Assembly (NCBI GenBank): GCA_049511415.1
Contig: JBEKYC010000053.1
Span: 1-59,385, forward strand
DNA from: Bog-159 sp049511415
GTDB lineage: Bacteria; Acidobacteriota; Terriglobia; Bryobacterales; Bryobacteraceae
DNA length: 59,385 nt
Reading direction: 5' to 3'
The notes under the pieces were generated by a model. It was not told where the DNA came from, made no database searches, and saw only the letters and a program-made list of their open reading frames with translations. Positions within the stretch are counted from its first letter, which is position 1; each line of letters opens with the position of its first letter. Position numbers and translations under genes: made by a program. This document shows, piece after piece, positions 8,894 through 16,258 of the stretch.

Positions 8894-10453
8894 TTAGGCC
8901 CGGCAGTCACCGCCGCAGGTAGCGCAGCAAATGGAGCCGGAGCGGTACCGGGCTGCAGCGGTTGTTACCCAGAAGTCGATGGGCAGCGTGCTCTTGCCCC
9001 CGGGAGTGATGACCGTGACCGGCCCGCTTTTCGCGCCAACCGGCACGGTGGCGAAAACGTAATTCGGACCGCTACCATGGATGCGGGTCGAGGCGATGCC
9101 GTTGAATCGCACGGCGGCGCTAAGCAGATTATAGCCCCAGATTCGCACGACTGTGCCGGCTGGCCCTGACGTTGGGGTCATGGTCAGCACTTGCGGCGCG
9201 GGCTTGGGCAAGCCGAGGTCGAGGGCAAAGACGGTGCCGGCACCGTCGGGTCCCTGGCTTGTGGCCGTGCCATAGATGATGCCGTCGCTCGCTTGCGTGA
9301 GCCAGCAAGGGCAGGTGCCATCACGGGGCGTCATTTTGTGGATCAGGGTATACTGGCCGCCCAGGGTGACACGCGAGATCTCACCGTTGCCAGTCATACC
9401 GATGGAGGCGATGTACAAGTTGCCATCACTGGCTTGAACCATCGACTCGGGGATCGCGCCGCCGGAATCGGCGAAGGCGTATATGGTGGTGAACTGACCC
9501 TTGAGTGTCAGCCGATAGACCGAGCCAAAATCGGTCACCAACCCCCCAGGGCCCGCGGTCGTGCCGTAGAGATTTCCGTCGGTGGCCTGAATCAGTGGGA
9601 CGTATGCCGTGTCGCTGCTGAAGGTGCCGGGCAGCAGGTGGTCCAGTATTGTAACCGCCCCGGTGGGTGTGAGTCGAAAGACGTAACCGATGGTGCTGCT
9701 GACACCCCGCGGCGGCGAATCCCCTCCAAGTGTGAAAGGGTATTGATCCCCCCCGATGTAACCGATGGTGCTGCTGACAAGCCCCTGCGGCCGCTGCCAC
9801 ACGAGGCCATAGTAGTTACCGTCGGATGCGTAGATCAATGCATGCGGTGATAGCTGGTCCGGGTTTAGCTTCCTGACGGCGCGGCGAGGACCGCCTTTGA
9901 TGTACGATTCTCCTGCAGGGACTTCATATAGCCTGGTGACGTTTCCGTTGGTGTCCGCCCGGACCACATAGCTGATACAGGTGGATTGATCAATGGCGGT
10001 GCCAAGGAATGTTCCATCGGGGAGGCTTTGCGTGAGGGTAGCGGTGAGTGCCTGGCGTGGATATTGCACGAGGCTATTTGCGGCGCCACGGACCGAGAAC
10101 AGACTGGGTACCGAGCCGGCTGTTCCGTAAACGGAGGAATACAGTTTTTCGTCGGGACCAGGAATGGGCGAACTCAGGGGGGCGACCCGGCTTGGGAAAT
10201 TAGCCAGACCGACGACCTCGCCCTGAATGGTCACGGAGAACACGGCCTGCTGCGCGCTTGAGTAGAGAGTCCCCGGCGATCCTTCGACGATCCCGAAAAT
10301 CTGGTGATACAGCGCGACCCGTGAGACGATGCGGAACTGCGGCGCTGGCGCGGAACTGCCCAGCGCCGTGCTGACAGCAGCGAGAACGCCCGCCCAGAGG
10401 CAAGTCAAAGAGAGGAAATGTTTCACGACTTTAACATGCCGCTTGAGGCGCAT
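8894..10453 (-). CDS. Secreted GloVer-repeat protein with IPT/TIG domain
   Basis: This 519-residue protein begins with a signal peptide (residues 1-36, ending near LGSSAPA). The body contains repeats of the GloVer type, with LYGTTAGPGG and GSVYRLTLKG, which form propeller-like extracellular domains common in acidobacteria. An IPT/TIG immunoglobulin fold follows at about residues 415-495 (MTPTSGPAGTVVRIWG). It is probably surface-attached or secreted; no enzyme motif is visible. A GTG at 10483 is in frame, but the ATG at 10453, with AAAGGA immediately before it, gives a better signal peptide. Its 5' end overlaps the inverted helicase fragment on the same strand. An in-frame 75-bp duplication is described separately. 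Confidence 0.75.
   Translation of the reverse strand: MRLKRHVKVVKHFLSLTCLWAGVLAAVSTALGSSAPAPQFRIVSRVALYHQIFGIVEGSPGTLYSSAQQAVFSVTIQGEVVGLANFPSRVAPLSSPIPGPDEKLYSSVYGTAGSVPSLFSVRGAANSLVQYPRQALTATLTQSLPDGTFLGTAIDQSTCISYVVRADTNGNVTRLYEVPAGESYIKGGPRRAVRKLNPDQLSPHALIYASDGNYYGLVWQRPQGLVSSTIGYIGGDQYPFTLGGDSPPRGVSSTIGYVFRLTPTGAVTILDHLLPGTFSSDTAYVPLIQATDGNLYGTTAGPGGLVTDFGSVYRLTLKGQFTTIYAFADSGGAIPESMVQASDGNLYIASIGMTGNGEISRVTLGGQYTLIHKMTPRDGTCPCWLTQASDGIIYGTATSQGPDGAGTVFALDLGLPKPAPQVLTMTPTSGPAGTVVRIWGYNLLSAAVRFNGIASTRIHGSGPNYVFATVPVGAKSGPVTVITPGGKSTLPIDFWVTTAAARYRSGSICCATCGGDCRA
9683..9779 (-). repeat. 22-bp direct repeat, in-frame duplication inside the GloVer gene
   Basis: A 22-base word beginning GTAACCGATGG occurs at 9683-9704 and again at 9758-9779, exactly 75 bp apart. 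In the protein this gives VSSTIGY twice, 25 residues apart, so the duplication keeps the frame. Confidence 0.8.
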
Positions 10454-10889
10454 TCCTTTCAATCCGGACACTGACGATCTCACTTTCGGCGTCGTCGAGG
10501 TCGAAGACGCCGGCAGCTTGGGCGCGCTCCTGACGTTCGACGATATCGACTAAGATGCGGCGAGCCCAAACCGTCTCGTTGCCTGGCCACATTTCGGCCA
10601 TGCACCGCGCTTGCTTGAATGGTTCGCCGATGCGCGCTTCCCGCGCGATCTCCCTCTTCTCCCAAGACGCCGCATGATCCCGCCACTCCGCAAGGTTCCA
10701 CGCGGCGCCTTCTAAGTCAGCGAGTGGTCCCGTGAGATTGTCGCGCCACGCCAACCGGGCCAACGCCCTGTGCAAGGCTGGCGACGGTGTGTCCACGTGG
10801 CGAGCGATCCAGGAACGAAAGACACGGCTGAAAAGGCGCCGGGCCTGACCCTGGTCGAGTTCGACGAAACCGGCAGCGGCTCCGAAACG
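10431..10889 (-). pseudogene. Inverted fragment of a UvrD/AddA-like helicase
   Basis: Reading down the minus strand from the stop at 10892-10890, the frame gives FVELDQGQARRLF, RALARLAWRD and AAWNLAEWRD, then AREARIGEPF. These are characteristic of the segment between the ATP-binding motif and the DEFQDTDP motif of AddA-like (UvrD family) helicases, roughly residues 150-280. The next part of the same protein lies on the opposite strand starting at 10890. The ATPase P-loop portion is absent from the window. There is an internal GTG at 10796 but no ribosome-binding site, so I do not think this is expressed as a gene. The fragment ends by running into the 5' end of the GloVer gene. Confidence 0.75.
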
Positions 10890-12139
10890 CTAAGCTCGGT
10901 AAGCGTACTCCCGCGGGACACGCTTGGGCGGAGTTCCAAGACTCCGTTAAATTCTTCGCTCAGGATGCCGACGCTGATCTCGCCTCGCACTTGCGAGACG
11001 AGCTTTGGAATGTCGTCGCAGCGTACCAGGACGCCAAGCGCGAATCCGGCTATCTTGACTTCACTGACCTACTGCTTCATGCCCGCGATCTCCTCCGCCA
11101 CGAAGGGGCGCGCCCTGAGTTGCAGGCCAGATACGATCGTGTGTTCGTCGACGAGTTCCAGGACACCGATCCCGTGCAGGCAGAGATCCTCACAACGCTA
11201 GCGTCGCCGGAAAAGCTCTTCGTGGTCGGCGATCCCAAGCAATCGATCTATCGGTTCCGCCGCGCCGATCCGAGAGTTTATTTCGATGTCCGCGAACGGC
11301 TTCTCTCCGCCGGTGCCGCCTTCGAGCGCGTGACTCCTGATTATCTTCCGCTCTCCGGCGGACCGCCCGGACCGGAGAACCAGGCTTCGATTGTGGCGCT
11401 GCCAATGCCACAGCCGTATGATGGCGAACAAATTAAGGCTAATGCCATCCTCGACTGCTCGCCCTCCACCGTAGCGGCCTTCATTCAGTGGCTTCTCAAT
11501 CGTAGTGACTGGACCGTGCGTGAAGACAAGGCCGACAAGCGTCGGCGAATCAAGGAGGAAGATATCTGCATTCTCTTCCGGCGCTTCACCAACTACGGAA
11601 AGGACCTCACTCAGGACTACGTGCGCAGCCTGGAAGCGCGGAAAATCGGGCACGTCTTGGTGGGCTCGAAAGGGCTTCATGAGCGCGAAGAAACCGCTGT
11701 GATTCGCACCGCGCTCCGCGCGATCGAGTGGCTGGACGACGAACTCAGCGTCTACGCTGTACTGCACGGCCCGCCGCTGAGCCGCCCGAAGATTCCGATT
11801 CCGAATTCGAGCCGGTCTGGCAAGCCTTCGCGATTCTTCGCGAACTGCATCGCAAGCGCAACCACCAGCCGATCGCCGAAACGATGCGCTTGACACTCGA
11901 AGCCGTTCGAGCCCACGTCTCGATTGCTTTCCAAAGCGGGGGGCCGCGACGTCTGGCCAACCTGCATCGCATCACGGAACTCGCGAGACAAGCCGATGTG
12001 GGGAGTATGTTTACTTTTCGCGCGTTCGTCCGCTGGCTGGAAGAGGAAGCGCGCCGGCGAGAGCGCCGAGGCGCCGGTTCTCGAACAACAGGCAAAGGGC
12101 GTGCGCCTCATGACCGCTCACAAAGCTAAGGGCCTCGAG
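10890..12139 (+). pseudogene. UvrD/AddA-like helicase, central part, truncated and frameshifted
   Basis: This is the continuation of the inverted fragment: DADLASHLRDELW, YLDFTDLLLHARD, then the Walker B/motif II region VFVDEFQDTDPVQ, VVGDPKQSIYRFRRAD (motif III), ILFRRF, and HVLVGSKGLHEREE. A frameshift near 11765 moves to a frame with ELHRKRNHQPIAETM. Another near 12050 moves back to one with VRLMTAHKAKGLE, where the helicase stops in the middle of its conserved motif V. The P-loop N-terminus and the C-terminal helicase motif are missing, so ATPase activity is impossible. Intact relatives unwind DNA ends in recombination or repair. The open frame from 10991 uses TTG and has no clear ribosome-binding site. 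Confidence 0.85.
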
Positions 12140-12298
12140 CAGGTGGAACGCGGCTTGCCCTGGGAAGCCATAGTCGAGGAATGGGAGGGAAAAGTTCCCC
12201 ATGAGGCCATCGCCGAGGCCGTGAGGCTGGCGCGGGAGGGTTTCTTGGAGCACGCCGCCGAGTATTCAGGGCCCAGCGGCCACCGGAGAGCAGGTTGA
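12140..12298 (+). pseudogene. DUF433-like antitoxin remnant fused in frame to the helicase
   Basis: Directly after the helicase residues KAKGLE the same frame reads VERGLPWEAIVEEWEGKV and EAIAEAVRLAREGFLEHAAEY. This matches the C-terminal half of DUF433-type antitoxins, which pair with DUF5615 PIN-like toxins. Its own start and N-terminal half are gone. The switch occurs within a few bases of a CTCGAG at 12134-12139. The stop TGA (12296-12298) overlaps the TTG of the toxin remnant by the TTGA arrangement usual for this operon. Confidence 0.6.
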
Positions 12299-12592
12299 TT
12301 CTGCTCGACGAGAACACCCTGCGCAGCCAGCGGGAGTTTCTGGAAGCGCGGCGCCTGCCCGTCCGCATTAGTAGGGTTGAATTGGGGCCGTTCGGGAATG
12401 ACCGACGGAGAGGTCCTGACGAAGCTGCGCGGTGCGCGGCAAATCACATTTTTCACCCGCGATGCGGGCTTCTACCGCCGAAGCTTTTGTCACCCGGCGC
12501 TCCGAATGGCGAAGGTCGTGCGGCTGCAGCCCAGCGGCATCGTCTACTGGGTACGAAACAGCAATGTCGAGTCGCTTGAGGCGTGGAAGTAA
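12295..12592 (+). pseudogene. DUF5615 PIN-like toxin remnant
   Basis: The frame from TTG 12295 begins ILLDENTLRSQREFLEARRL, with the conserved acidic DEN of PIN-like DUF5615 toxins. Around 12376 it shifts to the frame containing GMTDGEVLTKL and ITFFTRDAGFYRR, the second acidic motif. After SFCHP the protein jumps to RMAKVVRLQPSGIVYW. In relatives these two parts are separated by a further 25-30 residues, so I infer an internal deletion, possibly between two His-Pro codon pairs. DUF5615 proteins are thought to be RNases of type II toxin-antitoxin pairs; this copy should be inactive. Confidence 0.6.
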
Positions 12593-12844
12593 CTGGCGGT
12601 AGGAGGGAGTCCCTTCCGGCGCCCCCGTAAGCGTTAAAATGACAGACTCCCGCGGAAATTCGCCGGCAGTCACCCACTCCGAATAAGCGGCTACACCCGA
12701 CGAGTAGATTCCGCTCCGGCGGTCGCAAACACCAAACACGCGTCAGCAAACTGGGATCCCATCGCCAACCGGCAGGCGGTCGGCGACCATTGGGAATTGG
12801 TGCGTGATATAGATCCTCAAAGCCCCCAGGATATGGCGAATGCG

Positions 12845-13041
12845 TCAAACATCGAAGCCCGCGTCTCGTGTTATCCGAAGTGCCAGCCCTGTCTTGAGTG
12901 TCTGCTCCCGTGCACGGGAATCGAGAGCACCTTGCGTTCACCGGCCTTGGCATAAATGTGGTGGCTCCCCTTGATGCGCCGCAAAGACCAGCCCTTCGCC
13001 TCAACCATCCGGCACATGTCAGGCCCGGTGACCCGCTTCAC
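12845..13041 (-). pseudogene. hicA: HicA toxin, frameshifted near the C-terminus
   Basis: The GTG at 13041 starts VKRVTGPDMCRMVEAKGW, then RRIKGSHHIYAK with the catalytic His of the HicA double-stranded-RNA-binding-like fold, and SIPVHGS. The expected ending LKTGLALRITRDAGFDV is present but in another frame, terminating at 12845; the original frame stops at 12871. One indel near 12895 explains this. HicA is an mRNA interferase neutralised by HicB. The catalytic residue is retained, so a truncated 56-residue product could still be made. The start GTG overlaps the hicB stop as GTGA, the normal translational coupling. Confidence 0.75.
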
Positions 13042-13238
13042 ACGGCCACGTCCAGAATCCTAACGTTCGTCTCAGGCTGTCCACCTTGCTCGCGCAGGAC
13101 CTCAAGCACCCCGGCGATCGCCTCGCGTATGTTATCCATCAACTCGTCGAGAGTCTCGCCTTGGGAATAACAACCAGGCTCGACGTCCCCATAACCCCGC
13201 AGTACAATGTACGAACAATCGACCCATGCGCGAGCCAC
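13038..13238 (-). CDS. hicB: HicB-family antitoxin, apparently N-terminally shortened
   Basis: This 66-residue protein carries the HicB core PGCYSQGETLDELMDNIREAI and a C-terminal NVRILDVAV. Usual HicB proteins have a longer first strand pair before PGC; here it is only YIVLRGYGDVE, suggesting a small deletion. The start GTG at 13238 lies 13 bp inside the divergent gene at 13226, an unusual arrangement consistent with truncation of the 5' end. No DNA-binding domain is present. hicA follows with a 4-bp overlap. It may be a pseudogene or a residual antitoxin. Confidence 0.6.
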   Translation of the reverse strand: MARAWVDCSYIVLRGYGDVEPGCYSQGETLDELMDNIREAIAGVLEVLREQGGQPETNVRILDVAV

Positions 13239-14230
13239 ACCCCTTCACCTTCGGCATCTACCCCGGCGGCATGGCTGGCGGCGACCAGAGCCTCCTCACC
13301 GGCCCACCCGATGACTTCCCCCGCGCCCACGCCGCCCTCCTCCACCTCCAGGGCGCCACCACCCCCTTGATCGTCCGCTGCTACGACAGCTTTCAGGACC
13401 CCGCCAGCCCCCTATGGTCCGCCCCCTCCGCCCCGCCCGACTTTGCCCGCTATGCCGACCCCGCCGTCCGCCCCATGGACCTCGTCCTGCAATACCGCTC
13501 CGCCGCCGGCGACGTGCCCGGCTATCTCGATTTCGTGCGCGACCACATCCGCCAGTACGCGCCCCTCCTCTACTCCGTCCAAATCACCGAAGAAGCCAAC
13601 TTCACCGACGGCCCCAACGTCATCGACGGCCCCTATCCCAACGTCTGCGACGCCCTCACCCAGGGCGTCCAGGCCGCCAAAGAGTGCCTGTCTTCCCTGG
13701 GGCGCGGCGATGTCAAGGTCGGCTTCAACTCCACGCCCACCTTCGGCCCCAGCGCCGCTTTCTGGACGCGCCTCGCTACCGCCGGACCCGCCTTCGCCGC
13801 CGCCCTGGACTACGTCGGTCTGGATTTCTTCCCCGATGTCTTCCGCCCGCTCGCCGCCGACGGTCAGCCGGGCGACCTCGCTTCCTCCGTCATTGGGATT
13901 CTAGAAACCATGCGAAACGTCTGGCTGCCCGCCGCCGGAATCCCCGATCGCGTGCCCATCCACATCGCCGAACACGGATGGCCCACCAGCTCCGGCCGCT
14001 CCCCCGATCGCCAGGCCCAAGTAATCGAGTGCGTCGTCCGCACCGTTCACACCCACCGCGAACGTCTGAACGTTGACCGCTACTCCCTGTTCGCCTTGCG
14101 CGATGTCGCGCTTCCCAACGCGGACAACGAAACCAACCCCTTCCACTTCTTCGGAATCATGACCGCCGCCTACGAACCAAAGCCCGCCTTCGAAGTATTT
14201 CGCAATCTGATTCGGGAACTTAAGGACTGA
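13226..14230 (+). CDS. TIM-barrel protein resembling clan GH-A glycoside hydrolases
   Basis: This 334-residue protein has no signal peptide. Two features suggest a retaining clan GH-A barrel: QITEEANF near residues 118-125, with Glu in the acid/base position, and HIAEHGWPTSSG near 250-261, with Glu in the nucleophile position as in GH17/GH5-like enzymes. GLDFFPDVF lies between them. The substrate cannot be told. The ATG at 13226 is chosen; a TACAAT occurs at 13203-13208. Codon use is strongly C-ended, like the next three genes and unlike the broken genes to the left. It marks the left end of the intact part of the window. Confidence 0.6.
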   Translation: MREPHPFTFGIYPGGMAGGDQSLLTGPPDDFPRAHAALLHLQGATTPLIVRCYDSFQDPASPLWSAPSAPPDFARYADPAVRPMDLVLQYRSAAGDVPGYLDFVRDHIRQYAPLLYSVQITEEANFTDGPNVIDGPYPNVCDALTQGVQAAKECLSSLGRGDVKVGFNSTPTFGPSAAFWTRLATAGPAFAAALDYVGLDFFPDVFRPLAADGQPGDLASSVIGILETMRNVWLPAAGIPDRVPIHIAEHGWPTSSGRSPDRQAQVIECVVRTVHTHRERLNVDRYSLFALRDVALPNADNETNPFHFFGIMTAAYEPKPAFEVFRNLIRELKD

Positions 14231-14432
14231 CGTGCCGCTTCGCGCTCCGTCTGGCAGGATATCCACTGTACACACGAATGCCATTCCGTCGCCCCCGCAT
14301 TCCCCAGTCACACCCCGCCAAAATAAATCCCATCCCCGCAGCCCCAACCCCCACAACCAAATCCCCGCATCTCGCCGGCCGGCAGGTACCAAACGCCTCC
14401 CGCGCACCCCTACCCTGAAATCGGAGTTCCAC

Positions 14433-14999
14433 ATGCTGATTTCAAACAAACAACACGAAGCCAATATCCACAACGCCCAGAAGTCCACCGGGCCATCATC
14501 CGACGATGGCAAACAAGCCGTCCGCTTCAACGCCCTCCAGCACGGCCTGCGCGCCCGCCAGGTCCTGCTCCCCAAAGACGATCCCGAGGAGTTCCACCAA
14601 CTCTGCGCCGATCTCGAAGCCGAGTGGCAGCCGCAAACCTGCACCCAGCGCCTGCTCCTCGAACAGATGGCCGTCAGTCAATGGATCCTCGGCCGCCTCG
14701 CCCGCCTCGAAACCAACGGTTTCTCCCTCACCCAACTGGGCATTCAGGATCAGTACGCATTCCTCGACCGCATCTCCGCCCTCCGCACCCGCCAGGAGCG
14801 TTCTTTCTCCAAGGCCATGCGCGACCTCGAACACCTCCAGCGGCGTCCCCGTCCCGAGGCCAAACCCGAGTCCGAGCATATCCCCGAGCCGCTCGCCCCG
14901 CAGCCGCCGCGCCCCGAACCACCACCGTTCCCCGACCCCATCGCCTACGTGATGTCCGGCCGCGACGCCGCCGCCCCCATCCATCCCGATACCCGTTAA
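14433..14999 (+). CDS. Conserved hypothetical protein with KSTGP...NALQHGL motif
   Basis: This 188-residue protein starts with an Asn/Lys-rich segment followed by KSTGPSSDDGKQAV and FNALQHGLRARQVLL. The motif defines a widespread acidobacterial/planctomycete family of unknown function, often present in many copies per genome. A helical middle (residues 45-135, with QRLLLEQMAVSQWILGRLAR) is followed by a Pro/Glu-rich tail. The open frame extends up to 14232, but the family motif begins shortly after the ATG at 14433. Function unknown; the dispersed copies have suggested a link to mobile DNA, but nothing here proves that. Confidence 0.6.
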   Translation: MLISNKQHEANIHNAQKSTGPSSDDGKQAVRFNALQHGLRARQVLLPKDDPEEFHQLCADLEAEWQPQTCTQRLLLEQMAVSQWILGRLARLETNGFSLTQLGIQDQYAFLDRISALRTRQERSFSKAMRDLEHLQRRPRPEAKPESEHIPEPLAPQPPRPEPPPFPDPIAYVMSGRDAAAPIHPDTR

Positions 15000-15074
15000 A
15001 TCCAATCAACCCCGGATCTTTGACAACCCCGCGGCCCTTCCCCCCGTTACCGCCCCAAGTGTCTTTCCCGGGGG

Positions 15075-15109
15075 GCGGACTTCAGTCCGCGCGGGACTTT
15101 GAGTCCCGC
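15075..15109. repeat. Two tandem perfect hairpins
   Basis: GCGGACT-TC-AGTCCGC (15075-15090) is followed without a gap by GCGGGACT-TTG-AGTCCCGC (15091-15109). The stems are 7 and 8 bp with no mismatch. They lie between two same-strand genes. No T-run follows, so a simple terminator is unlikely. The shape is that of a dispersed REP-like intergenic element. Confidence 0.7.
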
Positions 15110-15222
15110 ATCCAAATCCACCCACACTGCAAAATCAATCACATAGGCTTTGATCGCAAACTATTCCAGTGTTTCATCTCTCGATATCTGTTAATATATG
15201 GAGCATCGGAGGAGAAACACCC

Positions 15223-16257
15223 TTGCTCGAACTAGCCAAAACTGTACACCGCTTCGGTCTGCCTTACATGCTGCGCCTGCAGAAGACTTACAAGACCGGC
15301 TGGGACGAGATGCTCCGCGGCTATCTCGAAACCACCACCATGCACGCGCTCCTCAACGTCGGCCTCATCGACGAAATGCAGAAGCAGCCCAGCGTCGATC
15401 TCGCCGCATTCGCCGCCCGCGACAACCTCGATTTGGCCGTCCTCGAACCGCTCTGCGAAGCCTTCTATTGCCTCGGCATATTCGAGCACGCTAACGGCTC
15501 ATATTCCCTATCCGAAAAAGGCCGCAGCATCGTCGAGGTCATGCGCGGCTGGCTGGAAGTCTGCTACGGCTACGGCGAGGTCTTTCATTCCCTCGAACCG
15601 CTCATGCGCAAGGAAAAAGTCTATGGCCGCGATCTCTACCGCCGCTCGGACTTCGTCGCCCGCGGCAGCGGCGAGATGGAAAACCTGCTGTTCTTCCCCA
15701 TGGTCAACGACATCATCATCGCCAATGGCTACAAGCGTGTCCTCGATCTGGGATGTGGCGATGGCACCTTCCTGCGTACCCTCTGCGGCCTCAATCCCAC
15801 CGTCGAGTGCTACGGCATCGACTTGGCGCCCGAGGCAGTAGCCGAAGGCAATCGCGTCCTCAAAGAAACCGGCCTCGAATCGCGCGTCCATCTCACCGCG
15901 CTCGATATCTCCAAAATCGAGCAGGCGCCTCTCCCCGCCATCGATGCCGCCACCGTCTTCTTCGTCCTGCACGAACTGCTCTTCTTCGGCGAAGACGTGC
16001 TCCTGAAATTCCTCCGCAACTTCCGCCGCCTGTTTCCCAATGCGCCGCTCATCGCCTTCGAAGCCGTGCGCCCCTCGCTCGAAGAATTGCACCGCCACCC
16101 CGGCATCTCGGTCTATTACTTCCTGTATCACGATCTGACCCAGCAAAAGCCCGTCGATGCCGTCGCCTGGAACCGGCTGTTTCGCGCCGCCGGCTTTGAG
16201 TCCATCGAGGAACGCCAGTTGGATTTCGCCAAGGCCGCCATCTACATCCTGAAATAG
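15223..16257 (+). CDS. SAM-dependent methyltransferase with N-terminal winged-helix region
   Basis: This 344-residue protein has an N-terminal helical domain with a winged-helix look (HALLNVGLIDEM, then LSEKGRSIVEVMRGW). The Rossmann methyltransferase domain has motif I DLGCGDGTF near residues 175-183 and GIDLAPEAV near 199. This layout is found in small-molecule O-, C- or N-methyltransferases. The open frame starts at GTG 15169, but the TTG at 15223 is preceded by GGAGGA (15208-15213) 9 nt upstream and is preferred. The glycosyltransferase follows after one base, so the two form an operon. The pairing suggests tailoring of a lipid or secondary metabolite, which is inference only. Confidence 0.75.
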   Translation: MLELAKTVHRFGLPYMLRLQKTYKTGWDEMLRGYLETTTMHALLNVGLIDEMQKQPSVDLAAFAARDNLDLAVLEPLCEAFYCLGIFEHANGSYSLSEKGRSIVEVMRGWLEVCYGYGEVFHSLEPLMRKEKVYGRDLYRRSDFVARGSGEMENLLFFPMVNDIIIANGYKRVLDLGCGDGTFLRTLCGLNPTVECYGIDLAPEAVAEGNRVLKETGLESRVHLTALDISKIEQAPLPAIDAATVFFVLHELLFFGEDVLLKFLRNFRRLFPNAPLIAFEAVRPSLEELHRHPGISVYYFLYHDLTQQKPVDAVAWNRLFRAAGFESIEERQLDFAKAAIYILK

Positions 16258-16258
16258 C

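Noticed and set aside
12593..12844. Possible further coding remnant between the DUF5615 remnant and hicA
   Set aside because: All frames are short or unrecognisable; I see no motif.
15198..15494. ATG at 15199 as the methyltransferase start
   Set aside because: It is in a different frame; the methyltransferase frame starts best at TTG 15223.
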